From assembly GCA_023313575.1 (NCBI GenBank), contig JAJTTP010000024.1:62001-126000 (forward strand): a DNA stretch of 64,000 nucleotides, given 5' to 3'. The translations under genes were made by a program, and so were the position numbers. This stretch comes from Eutypella sp. D-1 (taxonomy: Eukaryota > Ascomycota > Sordariomycetes > Xylariales > Diatrypaceae). Positions 25,265-36,769 of the stretch are shown here, piece by piece (positions within the stretch are counted from its first letter, which is position 1; every line of letters starts with the position of its first letter). The notes under the pieces are model-generated. The model was not told the origin of the DNA, did not search any database, and saw only the letters and a list, made by a program, of their open reading frames with translations.

Positions 25265-28214
25265 GGATATTGTTTCTGGTTCCTGTACAGATAACAAAAA
25301 GAATGAGAATGACAGAGTGTGAAGAAGGAAGGGGATGACTTGGAGGAATGTAGTTAAAACTTGAGGTTCGGCTATAATGAAGATGGTATGGAGGATGGTC
25401 GCTCTATGGTGTAAGGGCGACCTTGGAAAATCCTAACAGATGCTCTACGAAAGGCAATGGAGTAATTAAGGTACACCAGTTTTATTTCCATATCAAATTT
25501 TCAACTGGAATAAGACGTTGGAATGGAATAGACATACACTGTCAGGAAGCACACGCTTAATGGCATTATTATTCGTTCACTGTCTACTCTGGCAGAATAA
25601 GTACCGGATGATTCTAAGAAGCAACGAATTCATACAAAGGCGTGATTCACACTATGCACTGTTTCTGTTTATGCTTTACACATATCATACTTACAACATG
25701 GAGCCTTTCAGGGTGCTAATCTTGAATACATTAAATTTAAGAATTGAATAGTCAGCCACATTCTAAATATATCAGGCCTCTGGTCATTAAGAGATTGTGA
25801 TTATTTCACTCACGACTTGACGGAGTTTATCGGAGTAACAGGGACCAGATCCCAGCAATACTCGACCCTATTTACTTAATAAACCCACACATGATAGTAG
25901 CATTCTTGACCTCTATTATGATTCCATGACGTCAAATTCCAGTGAGAGGTACATACATTGAATGACAGGGAGATAGATACTCACCTATTATCCACCAGAA
26001 CAGAGGAATATACTTGATTCCTTCCATTACAGCAACATCACTATCATATCAAGGCTTTCTTAGCATACATCTAAGTGACCCTTTTGCAAATTTTGGCAGT
26101 TTTTGCCAATGCATGTTTCTTGTTCTGATGGTCTTTACATTACTAGCGAGCCTTTTTCGCCAAGATATATGCTCTCTGCAAGAGGCCAGGTCCCACTGAC
26201 AATGCATTATCAACATGAAAGCGTGGGATCCACCTATGTGGGATGTGTGTGAAGGGGTACGTTATCAGGGGTGAGCAGGAAAGTACCTAGCAGAGGCACT
26301 TGGTATCAATGGCAAGCTTTGTCTCTGCCTCTACCATTAGTTTTGACAATAACATAGCAATACCATCCTTGGCTATGATTATGTGAGTTGTTCCTGCCTG
26401 AACTGAAATGTGAATATTGGCGCTAAACTCCAACTGGACAGAATCTAAACGCGACTAAGGTACGGGAGTACTTTGCTAACTGTGATGGTGCCATTGTATG
26501 CGCACGGACCCGGTGCACAAAGTAAGTACTTAGACAAGCTACAAACATTGAAGTCAGCAGTGTCTTCACCTTGCTAGTATTGCATGGACTGATTAGTATG
26601 AACTCTGCTGATTCTCTGGTACAGTATCCCATACTTATATAAGCATGCATAAATTATAAGTATTTGGCATGGGTGATTCAACTCGTATCATCTCAACTGT
26701 ATCAGACAGACAACTTGAGGATATGTGGGGCGCCAGTGGCAACCACTACGTAGTAGTTGAAAGGATACCAATAAATCTTAGTAGTTGTTTAGTAACATTG
26801 CTATTTGGCAATTTTACCACTGGTTATCAATACTACACAACTAGAACGTGACACCTTCAAGTACTATCATATCAGTTATTATTTCGGGATCTTGGGGGAC
26901 TGGAGTTTCTCTCAAAGTTACACTATTCGTATTCCTAGAGATTTGTAGGATAGTGACATGTCCCTAAAGAGGGCCGGCCATGTCCTAGTACCCTCATGCA
27001 TATCGTCAAGATGCAAACCTTCATCGGCAAAAGGTCAATCAAAACTCCAGATTAAACAGGCTGGCCCTTGAGGTACGAGGAATCGCGAGAATCATATCGT
27101 TTTCTAAAATAAGCGCCATCCCCATTCGAACTTGTCTTGAAAACTACCAATTAAGTACCAAATCGTAGAGACTGTGCATGATATACAAAGTCAAGCAAGC
27201 CGAAGACCCAACCAAGCGGAAGATTCGACGACGCGACGAGCCACGCGCTTGATTGCAAGGGGACATTGCATTTCTGCGTGTCCAGCAATCGGTGTCAATT
27301 AGCCGCCCTAGCGTACCCGCATGCTAGTATGCAATGCGAACGGCTTTCGGATTCGCGTAGCAAAGGCAGCAGACAACTTAAACGAAACAATGGGGGATGT
27401 GCATGCAGGATTCCATTTCTTTGGGATATGAGGTTGTAATTGATGACGGCATTTGTCACGACTTATATAGCAAGGGCCTGGGAAAACTCGAGGCACTAGC
27501 AAACGCCCTGGTGGGATGAGCCAACGGCTATTGTTGTCGGGTGATCCCGGCTTGGCATGTTCAAAACAGGGAGGCCAATCAATTCAAACTGGCCATTGCT
27601 TCCTACACGAACAATTTCAACAGGATCTGATGTCCCGAGTAAATGCAGTACCCTTTTACTGCACTGGCACTAGCTGAAACAATGACCACATGTACACTGA
27701 GGTGTGGAATACTTTCAACGCCGCCGCTGTGCCTGAGACAGATTGAGGGCATCTGCATAAGCCAGGTGGAGATTATTGCTGCCTTGGCTCCGCTCTTACT
27801 GAGGGAGGCTGGGTAGGCAACAATTGTCAAAGGGCTGACTCATGAGAGACCGGCATGTAAATATCATTGTACATCTATCTGAATCGAGGTTGAAAGATAT
27901 TTCTAGCCTGCAGGAATCATTCTAGATATATCTATACACTGCTAGCTACCTCTGTGTCGCAGGTGACGGGCATGCATGTTGTCTGCATCTAGCCTACCTA
28001 TCATATGTCGGAGGCCCTCCTTAGGCATGAACGGGAAGACCAAGGCAAGAACAACCGTTACACACATATGTTTGGTGCAAATCCCCAGTCCTACGAGTAT
28101 AGACCTACTCATATCTAAACTGTTCATCAGCCTATCTGTGAGGGCATAGTCACGTACAAACAACTTCATCAAGAAACACAACAGAAAGACATCGCTGGCA
28201 ACAGCACCTGCGCC
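25265..28214. other. AT-rich intergenic region
   Basis: Nearly 3 kb with only short, AT-biased open frames and no recognisable domain. It is the shared upstream region of paralog B and of the hydrolase-like gene. It may contain decayed duplicates or transposon remnants, but I could not identify any. Confidence 0.5.
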
Positions 28215-29498
28215 ATGTCTCTCCGAAAGCACTTAACCAAGCCAATCGTGGTTCCGCCCTCGAAGGATCATTCACACACAGTGATCTTCCTTCATCGATT
28301 CCCCCAAGACACAGCGGAGGAAGAGCTACCCGCCAAGGTGTTGTCTGCCAAGCTGACGAAAAACCACAAGACCCTGTCCGAGCAGTACCCTACAATTCGT
28401 TGGGTTTTCCTGCATCCTAAACTACACACCAATGACGCGCCCGGTCGGTCAAGGACTTCGTACTGGAGCGACTTGTCCCCCGAGGACTTGAAAACTCTTG
28501 AATTGCCCTTTGCGTTTGACTTACCCTATGTCACGCAGATCATTGTCCGTGAGGCCGAGTTTGCAGGCGGCCTCGATAAAATCATCATCGGGGGACAAGG
28601 AGACGGTGCTCTTGCCGCGCATGATGCCTGCACCTCATTTCCAGAGCTACCATCGGAGCATCACAAGAATGAGGTGATCATCAAGGAATTTCTAGGGCGC
28701 TTCTTCCAAGGACCTGGATGGAGCAAGTTAGAGCAGCCTAGGATGGCGGGGTTCGTGGGGATGCACGCCAAGGATGGGCTCGCTACGCGAGATGAATCGG
28801 ATTACCTTCTGTCCCAGCGCACAACGAGCAGCCGAATCGTCAACCACAGCATCCTGAAGCAGACGCCGCATAAATTCATTCGAGGCGGCTACAAGACCCA
28901 GACAATCACCTGGGATGGGGCGCGCATCGACATATTTGCATCGTTCTTGACGAGTCTGGGCATCAAGCGCGAAGGGTATAAAGAGGATCTCCCCTCATCC
29001 AATCCTTTGGCATTGACTCCGAAGGAGCGGCCGCCTCCAGCGAAGAAAGAGACGAAGCCAGAGATGACTCCCCAGCAGCGCTATATGGAGGAGATCATGG
29101 CGGATAAGAAGGCAGACGAAGAAACGAGGCGACGCATCATGATGCGTATCGAGGAAGACAAGCGCGATCGCAAGTACCGCCAGGAGCGGAAGAAGGCTGC
29201 CCGCCAACACGCAGCGAATCAAGAAGCCGGGACTTCGCACCCGAGCGGTGATGCTGAGACAGCCAACTTGGGGACTGGGGGCGCTGTGACTTCGCCTGGA
29301 CCCGAGCTCGGTTCTGATCCTCAACTACATCAGAGCACCCCTAGTCGAGGTCGGTCCAGGCGACAGGCCCAGCCCTGGGAGAAGTGGGCTACGATGCCTG
29401 AAGAGCTGAGAACAGAGTGGGAGCCGCAGACAGGGCGTGACTTGACTGAAGCCCAGGCGCGAGCGTTAGGCATTCACAGAAATGAGGATGATGCATAA
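28215..29498 (+). CDS. Alpha/beta-hydrolase-fold protein, acyl-protein-thioesterase-like, probably non-catalytic
   Basis: A single-exon protein of 427 residues. Residues 20-240 follow the phospholipase/carboxylesterase (acyl-protein thioesterase) pattern: a first strand ending VIFLH, a second strand WVFLHP, and a strand IIIGG leading to the nucleophile elbow. The elbow reads GGQGDG (126-131), so the position normally held by Ser in G-x-S-x-G is Gly129. The oxyanion HG is HR (27-28), and I see no clear catalytic His near 235-250. Loss of activity is therefore inferred. Residues 265-427 are a charged, helix-rich Lys/Glu/Arg extension with a Gly/Ser/Pro section, absent from ordinary thioesterases. 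It may act as a binding or scaffold protein. The start ATG is preceded by GCC. Confidence 0.75.
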   Translation: MSLRKHLTKPIVVPPSKDHSHTVIFLHRFPQDTAEEELPAKVLSAKLTKNHKTLSEQYPTIRWVFLHPKLHTNDAPGRSRTSYWSDLSPEDLKTLELPFAFDLPYVTQIIVREAEFAGGLDKIIIGGQGDGALAAHDACTSFPELPSEHHKNEVIIKEFLGRFFQGPGWSKLEQPRMAGFVGMHAKDGLATRDESDYLLSQRTTSSRIVNHSILKQTPHKFIRGGYKTQTITWDGARIDIFASFLTSLGIKREGYKEDLPSSNPLALTPKERPPPAKKETKPEMTPQQRYMEEIMADKKADEETRRRIMMRIEEDKRDRKYRQERKKAARQHAANQEAGTSHPSGDAETANLGTGGAVTSPGPELGSDPQLHQSTPSRGRSRRQAQPWEKWATMPEELRTEWEPQTGRDLTEAQARALGIHRNEDDA

Positions 29499-32207
29499 TA
29501 GATCGTCCGACCGATTGGCATAAACCTGCTGCATCATGAATGCATTACTTTAGCTGGGATGCATTCTACCTACTTTCAGCCCGGACGCCGATTCCGATAA
29601 TGTTTTGCAATTGTGCTCCTCATTTGCAAATGGAGATATTTGCTCTACAGTTTCGTCGTCTCCGATAATAATATTCCATTTCCATTGACATGTGTACGGG
29701 TGAATATTTTGAGCTATTCCAATTTCAGCATTTTGCGGTGTGCAAGTTTTCAGACCCGACCAACCCGGGCGACACACATCACGGAATGGCTGGGCCCATA
29801 CCTCCGTGCCAGCCGTGCCAAGCAGCTATTGATCGGCCCCACATCCGACTTCCTTCCCATTGTAGGCCGTAAATATAGTGAAGCATCTACCTACATAGTA
29901 GGCAGGTACGACCAGCAAAGGCTACACACAACGCACCTAGGCATAACTTATCTATTAATTTCGCCTACCCCTCTGTTACGCCGTGCTACCGCATTGATTT
30001 CCCGCCCGATCGGCTGCCTTCCCTGTTCATTTCAGACCCTCAGTCTTAAATTCGGCTTCGGATATGTAGCACATTAATGCGTACGTTTTACTTGACCTGT
30101 CGTGTACCGCATGTCCTAAAAGGCATTGCCAACTGATCCGGATGGATTCTGCGACATCGGCTAATAGATTTTGCACTTTTCTTCCCGTTGCTGTTTAGAT
30201 TGTAATATATGTGATAGAGATCTGATGCTGTCTGTAACCGGTGATTTGGTCAACGGCTAAATTGCGGGCATCAAGATAATGCAGTCAGACAGTAACAAAG
30301 AAAGATGAAAATAAGAACAGAATTGCTTGTAATGGTACATAACGTTGACAATGGCGGGCTGTCGCTTAAGGTCCGAAACAAAAAGAAATATATACTTAGT
30401 AAACCGCGGGTAAAAGAAAAAAAGATTGGGGGCGCTGCTTACTGATATGAACAGTAAGGGTTTATAGAAAAGTACCGTTGCCATAAGAGATTACCCACCA
30501 TACGAGGTTATCCACATAGGCCTTTACACATTATGGCCGGCTGAAAATCGCGCATTTGGGAATTTTCCAAGCCCATCAAGTTACCACTCCGCCACTGAGA
30601 CGTCATGGGTCGGGCCGTGCTACTAGTTTCCTAGTACGACCAAGCAACAACTTATTATCAATTATAAGCCCTGAGGTAAGCATTTATTAGCCACTATTCT
30701 CCGAGGTTATTCCGCCGGAGGTCCTCAAACTAAGTACCTTTTAAATAAGTTGATTTCGTTTACATCTAGGCAGTACCTAAGCAGCATTGCTCTTACACCG
30801 GCTTTAACTTGACCTTTCCTCTTTGGCAATTACAAGTCTTTACTTCATCTAGTATTATCTATGCTTTTTCTTGCTTCGTATACATTATAGGTTACAAGTT
30901 CGAGCCTTAAAGGTGGCTAGAAACCTTTTATCCGTTTATGTGATTTATACCCTTTATACGTTAGCGCGAAGTAGACCCTATTGTAAATATCGGAACTACA
31001 ACACACAAAGGTGACTGGTGATAAATATATACGAAAAAAAAAACCAAAGTTTCCAAAGGCGAGGATTGTGGACAGGGCGTTGCAGTTGGCCAGAGCCTTA
31101 GCTTAGCTGGTCCGTCGATTGCTTGACAACGTATCTATAATGCCAGAGGATGCCGCTTAGTAATAAGACGGACTTACTCATAGCTTACACCACTACCCAT
31201 GCTACCTTCGATATGGACGTTTACGCACTATAATGGCTCCCCACAAACCGCGCAGTTGGAAACTTTAGGGTCCTGGAGGGACTGTTTGCCACTTGAGCTA
31301 ACAGACCTTAAGACCTGATGTTGGAAACTCCAGCTGCTATTACACCTTATATCTTTGGGCACTGCAATTAACCCATGGTGTGCCAAACTAGTTCCTTAAG
31401 GTATGTACCATTGTACCACGCACCCACGTACCTTTGTGACTTGACATAACTGCTTCTGGTTGCCTCAAACCTGTTTAATCATCTATCTCGACTTTACCTG
31501 AATCTTTGTTGTATGTCATAACAGGGGAAAGTGCAAAGCTGCTCATTCATCCTCGCAGCCGCCGGCCCTCCACCCATTATCCGTAGAAAACCGCTTAGTC
31601 ACCACCTTCGAAAGTGCGCTGGCTTAGTTGTAACATCTACGAATAATGAGGGTAATTATTTCGATTCATTTTTGCTTCAGAGACTTCGCACCACATATCG
31701 TGGCATTTTCCACGAACTTTCCCATATCTACTGCGATACAGAAGCTACTTCAATTTGACAGTGTTCTTTTATTCATGCACCAGGCTCTAATCCATAACAT
31801 CTCCATCGAGCGGCCAACTGTTCTCGAGCCATCAAAATGCCAGTGCTTGTACTGAGCTGGGCCGGACAGGGGTTCCCAGTGGATAACACATGCAGACTTT
31901 ACACCATTTCACCATAATAAACCCTAAAACAAAGTGTGAGGTCCCCATTGCAATCGTCCCTTTTCTATCTCGACATATTCCGATCTTCCACCGATATACC
32001 TTTGTATCGTACTTAGACACACATACATATATATACACGTCTCAGTGAATAGTTTGAGTTCGGGGGACACCAAGAATTTCCATATGATGCGGCATCTCCC
32101 TGCGTTCCAGATGGTCTAGTACGCTCTTTATTGTTGTTACCTTGTCTTGAACCATTGGATGTCTCGCCGCTCGGGGTTGCGACTATCTCATTGGCACTGG
32201 GGTAGGT
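29499..32207. other. AT-rich intergenic region, convergent genes
   Basis: About 2.7 kb between two convergent genes. It is AT-rich, especially from 30.2 to 31.1 kb, and has no open frame with recognisable motifs. It could include decayed mobile-element sequence, but I see no terminal repeats or transposase motifs. Confidence 0.5.
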
Positions 32208-33624
32208 TCAGCCAGCGGCGCCAGAGCAAGGCTTTACCATGTGCTCCGCCGCTGTGAGACTGGGTGAGGGGACTTTCGCCGTGAGATCCGCTGCGAGCGG
32301 CGCCTGGGGCACGGGGAAATATGTTGTGTTTTCTTTCCCGTGCTCGTTATCGGGCTGCTTCGCTGTAAATTCTGCCATGGAGTCCACCATGGGCTTAATC
32401 GTCGGCTCTTCTTCCGTAGGTTCGGTCTCATGCATGCTTGGATCACTATAAATAGATTGTTAGTATATAATGATTCTAGGGATGAGAGACTATCTGCCGG
32501 CTCTGTATCCACGCACCTGTTGGATCTTTCTTCCTGTTGAGTACAAGGTCCATCAGTGTTTCCTGCTGCTGTTCGACCGTGCACATCTTGATGTGTCGCG
32601 ATATCGTCATTGTATCTCGGTTTAATGGCAGGTTGACTTCTAGTCCTTGAGGAAAACTGTGGAAAGAGACTGCGTGGGGCACTAGGTTGACCATAGGGAT
32701 GCGAAACCTTCCATGTCTTTCCGGGTACAGTCTGGAGGGCCTCTGACCTGCCTCCTTTGACGTGGTACTCATCGATGTATGTCTCTGCTTTTCTTTTCCT
32801 GTCCATTGTTAAACTTTGCACCGGCACGGTCGATAAGTCGACCACGGTGTAACGTGTGCTAGAATTCATTGGCCATGGGTTAGAATTAAACCAGCCCCTC
32901 GCCACTCCAGCGAGCATGTCTGCGCGCGCGTTGCCCCTTGATCCGCTGTGACTTTTACCCATCGCATCTCGACATTAACGCCAAGGGAGATAATCTGATC
33001 TAGACTGTGTATCATGTTGGCAAAGCTCGGATGCTGGTATTTGGAGGGATTGTGAGACCGTTCGTTGGGGTTCCGATAGAGGAACTTTGAGAGAGCCTTA
33101 AGAGATCCACTGAAGTCCGTAAAGATATACACTCGTGGAAAAATGTCTTTCTCCTGTTCATCAGCTTGGTAACCCGAACCATCATAGCCCTCCTGGACAT
33201 CACGAAAAGCGCGACGTAAAGCCACATCGATCGCTACTAGTTCAGCATCACGGGCTTCCGTGATACCACCGATTGCTGCTTGAGAGTCCACCCAGATGTG
33301 CGAAGGAGATGGAAATCGTTGAGATGTGACACCGGCACCCCCGATCTGCTGATTCTCCTTCACAGATCCATCAGTGAAATAAACGACTCTTCGGCCAAAC
33401 CGTGGGTCCTCTGGGTCAATGACACTTTCGGCGAATTGCACCGAAGCCGCCTGCCCCTCATTGACGATTCTCATGCTGTCACCATTGAGATGTGAATATG
33501 AAGGAAAATACGGACGAGTCTTTTCCGTTTCGATCCGTGCAAACTCTGTGACAGTTGCCCTGAACCAGATTTGCTCTTGTTTCTCCAAGGATAGCTTTCC
33601 TGAAGGGTCCCGTCGTCGGAACAT
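32208..33624 (-). pseudogene. RNase H-fold gene interrupted by a one-base frameshift
   Basis: The first frame (33624 to about 32957) encodes an RNase H-like domain with the carboxylates in order: FTDGS (Asp85), AELVAI (Glu128) and FTDFS (Asp170). It reads through MRWVK and then loses the family pattern. The expected continuation, SHSGSRGNARAD (equivalent to the H-x-G...GNERAD motif that closes the RNase H fold), is encoded in the neighbouring frame immediately afterwards. The switch falls in a T4 run (A4 on the coding strand) at 32953-32956, consistent with loss of one base. An intron (32516-32446, with TACTAAC branch) then leads to a last exon at 32445-32208. Either a real inactivating indel or a homopolymer sequencing error explains this. 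The domain is of the type found in fungal LINE-derived or stand-alone RNase H proteins. Confidence 0.65.
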
Positions 33625-34056
33625 GTTTGATCATTGGCTGGCTTTTATTATTTTCTTTGATCTTAGACTCTGAATGTAAAGGGGGGTTTGGTGTGATTTC
33701 TTATCGAGATGTTGTCTCAATACGATTGGTACTTATTTTAGACTCGGCAGGTTTGTCGTGATGTAAGGGTCGGAGGCATGCGGAAATGATGTGAAGTTCA
33801 AGGAGACACAATCGAGATCACAGTAAACTGAGGATGTGCTATATTGGTTAGCTACTTCAAAAAATCGAAACGACTTCTGCCGGCAGCACAAGGTTGAGAA
33901 TCCTAAAGTTGTGCGGAAAATAAAAATCTTTAGACACAAGACATTGTATGTTTATGGTACATAGTGCAATTTCGCGCTCCTTCCTCGTAACAACAACAAT
34001 AATGGTAGTAGGTAAGTAGCTCTTACTGATTACTCCATAGCTGATTATTCGATGAA
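33625..34056. other. Short AT-rich intergenic region
   Basis: 432 bases between two minus-strand genes. It must hold the 3' end of the F-box transcript and the promoter of the RNase H-like gene. No other feature is seen. Confidence 0.5.
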
Positions 34057-35865
34057 TTACTCGCTAGTAAGTTTCTTCCACCACCTGGTACGCCTATCCC
34101 CTGCCAATTGTTCTGGAATTTCAGCTCCGAAGCTCCAGGATGAATAGCTACTGCCATCCACGAACAACAAAAAGTCGTCGTCCCCGATGAGACGCTTCAC
34201 CCCTCCGTGCTCGGAAGCCCGATTGCGCTGCGATCCGAAGCGCTGATTAGGGTTCAGGGCGAAGCCAACATTTGTGCGTTCTGGTAAGTTTTCTAGGTCA
34301 ACTTTGTACCTCCGCTGCAGAAAGCTGCTACTGTCTTCACCCGGAGTCGAGGTATACAAGGGAACCGAAGACAGCTGCTGGTTCTCGTCGTACTGGTGCG
34401 GCCCAGAGCAGCAATTTACAGAACGAATGAGGCCATGCGTCGGCGATCCAGGATCCTCGTTTGAATTGTTCATAATTATCTGGCCGTTCCAGAGGTGGTG
34501 AACGGAGGGCGTGTTCTTCGCTATGGGGTGGTGAAGAAGTGTAAAGTGCTTGGTGTAAATATTGAAACACACCGAAATAAGACCGCTCATACTGCACGCG
34601 GGAGAGCATCCTGGCAGGGGGGTATCCGCTCCAGGTATGTCCCGAGTCTCAGCAGCTGCCACATCGTCCAACCATGCATGCGCCAGACAATAACCTCCAT
34701 AGGAATCTATCTTTTCCCAGCGGAGGTATCCTACGTCGCCGATATTCGGAGTGCTGATCAAGGGGTGTTCTAGCAGATACGATCCTGCCGGCTCATTGCC
34801 GTGTACCTCATGCACCATCAATTTCCTTGGCGCATTCGATCCCAGGGTGATGATGAAGAAGACGCTGTCAAAAATTGGGTGAACGATGAAGTCGACGAGA
34901 ATTCCAGTATCACGAAATCGCAAGCCGATATGATGTGAGGAGAACCTATACGAGAAGTCCTCGAGACCACCCATAACGACACGACCATTCCGATAAAAGT
35001 CCAGACGCTCCAGGTCTACCTTGCGCGGCTCCTCATCCCGACCGAATGACCAAAGGTATATATCGGCGCTCTTCGAGACGAACAGAGCCCTCTCGCCCTC
35101 CAAGATGCAACGCTCGAACTCCTCCGGGAGCCGGAATGACCGCAGACAGTTGAGCTCGAGGTGCCAGACGTTAACGAGCGGACCGCGGCCCATGACGAAG
35201 AGGCGGGCGCTCATGGCTGTCTTATAGCCTTGGCGGACGCCGCCGTGGTGGGGGAACATGTAAGCGCGGCGGACGCGCGTGCGCAGATCGTCGATGACCG
35301 CGAGATACGAGTACCCGTAGCTCTCGGGCCACCACGCCACGCGCCCGTTGTTGTACATCATAAAGCGCGGGTAGCGCATCGTTCTGGCGGGAATACCATC
35401 CGGATCATCCAGACCATGCACGCCTCCCTCGTGCACTGGCAGGCTTCGGTCCAACCGGAAGAAGGCCTCCGGCTGCAGCACCATCGCATGGTGCAAATAC
35501 GACGCGAATTTCCCACGAGCTCGCCTCTGGATTCGATGCAGCGCGCGCCGAAACATCTCCGTTCCCTTGAGGCTCTTTCCATCATTGGCTGACGAGGCGC
35601 AGATGGCATCTATATACTCTGCTAGCCCGGGAAAATAGCGGTTCGACAGGGAAGCCCGGCTCTCGTCGCCTAGCCAGTTGTCGCGCCACCGGTGGGACAC
35701 ACACAGGGCAGTGGACAGCTCAACTAGGTCGAGCTGGGCAAGTATCATTCCGCGCAGCTCATAGGGAAGGCGGCTGATTATATCGACATTCTTCGGCTCC
35801 GCGCGCAGGGGCTGCTGCTGTTTAGTAGGGACGACACGCCGAAAAGGGGCGCACAGAGACATCAT
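34057..35865 (-). CDS. F-box domain protein, 602 residues
   Basis: A single uninterrupted exon. Residues 27-70 form an F-box: IISRLPYELRGMILAQLDLVELSTALCVSHRWR shows the Leu-Pro-x-Glu-Leu start and the C-x-x-S-x-x-W/R end (longest run given in halves here: IISRLPYELRGMIL, then LVELSTALCVSHRWR). The F-box binds Skp1, so the inferred role is substrate selection in an SCF ubiquitin ligase. The remaining 530 residues have alternating hydrophobic strands with repeated WSFG/WHLE-like motifs, suggestive of a beta-propeller-like substrate-binding region, though I see no canonical WD40 or Kelch repeat. The reading frame is intact with normal codon use. An adjacent second ATG gives a protein one residue shorter. 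It is unrelated in sequence to the two F-box-like paralogs at 21-25 kb apart from the domain. Confidence 0.83.
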   Translation of the reverse strand: MMSLCAPFRRVVPTKQQQPLRAEPKNVDIISRLPYELRGMILAQLDLVELSTALCVSHRWRDNWLGDESRASLSNRYFPGLAEYIDAICASSANDGKSLKGTEMFRRALHRIQRRARGKFASYLHHAMVLQPEAFFRLDRSLPVHEGGVHGLDDPDGIPARTMRYPRFMMYNNGRVAWWPESYGYSYLAVIDDLRTRVRRAYMFPHHGGVRQGYKTAMSARLFVMGRGPLVNVWHLELNCLRSFRLPEEFERCILEGERALFVSKSADIYLWSFGRDEEPRKVDLERLDFYRNGRVVMGGLEDFSYRFSSHHIGLRFRDTGILVDFIVHPIFDSVFFIITLGSNAPRKLMVHEVHGNEPAGSYLLEHPLISTPNIGDVGYLRWEKIDSYGGYCLAHAWLDDVAAAETRDIPGADTPLPGCSPACSMSGLISVCFNIYTKHFTLLHHPIAKNTPSVHHLWNGQIIMNNSNEDPGSPTHGLIRSVNCCSGPHQYDENQQLSSVPLYTSTPGEDSSSFLQRRYKVDLENLPERTNVGFALNPNQRFGSQRNRASEHGGVKRLIGDDDFLLFVDGSSYSSWSFGAEIPEQLAGDRRTRWWKKLTSE

Positions 35866-36769
35866 CTCAAGTAACCTATTGTTTTATGTTTTTATTTCTC
35901 AGTTTCAGTGATCGACTGCTTATACTACAGCGATTGTATTGTAAAGATTTTATATGTGGTCGAGAGCTGAATTGTGAACGCGAGGCTTCCTTCAGCTGCC
36001 TCTTTTCTAGTCAGTCGTCTGTCTAGCCTGGCTCAGCCAGTCAAGTGGAGTCAGAAACAGGGGTACAAATGTCCCAGGGTTTAACATCATATTATAATAA
36101 CTGGGGCTCAATTTAACGCTTTACTACATATATAAGGTGCGTTAGGTGAAATGTATATAAGCCCGTTTACTAGCCCCTGAGTTCTCTATAATACTAGCTG
36201 GAACTGCTGGAGTGATCAATTTGGGGAATAAGTGGTGCTACCTTTCCCAAAATCTAACGATTCATAAGGCTGACAGTGACTGTTCGTCCAAGCGCTAGCC
36301 AATGTTCCTCCTATCAGCAGCTAGTACTTTCGTCCCGACGAACACCGTTTTTGCGTGCCAAGAGAGAGTGTGTGTTGACGCTCTAGGACGCGTTAGGCCA
36401 TATGGAAAACAGAAAACGGCCCCCAATTTCCATTCCCGGCCTTTCCGTAGGGGGGGGGGGGAGGGGGCAGGATCGTTTGTAATTTAATTTTCTTCCACGA
36501 TCCGTCTGATAGCAGCTAGAGTCGCTACATATAAATCCGACTTTGAGACAAAGGTGTCCGCTGAATCTGGTATGTTGAATTAACGTGACGTCTTCCGGCA
36601 TTGTCGTTCTTTGGACACATGCATTTTTGGTTATGTTATTTTTTTAAATGCCCCCTTCGTTTAGCCAGGCTAGTCGTTCTTGTCCACGCCACAGCCCTAC
36701 AGGTATAGAAATATAAGTATACAATCAAGAATGAGTCTGATCAGTTACAAAGTTTCATAGCCTCTTTAC
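35866..36769. other. Intergenic region
   Basis: About 0.9 kb upstream of the F-box gene and downstream of the transporter, both on the minus strand. A 12-base G run lies at 36450-36461. No gene is seen. Confidence 0.55.

Noticed and set aside
30890..30960. A GTTCGAGCC sequence resembling a tRNA T-arm
   Set aside because: The flanking bases do not form the T-stem or the other tRNA arms, so it is a chance match. No tRNA or rRNA gene was found in the window.
30200..31100. An AT-rich stretch considered as a RIP-mutated transposon
   Set aside because: I could not identify terminal repeats, target duplications or transposase/reverse-transcriptase motifs, and dinucleotide indices were not computed.
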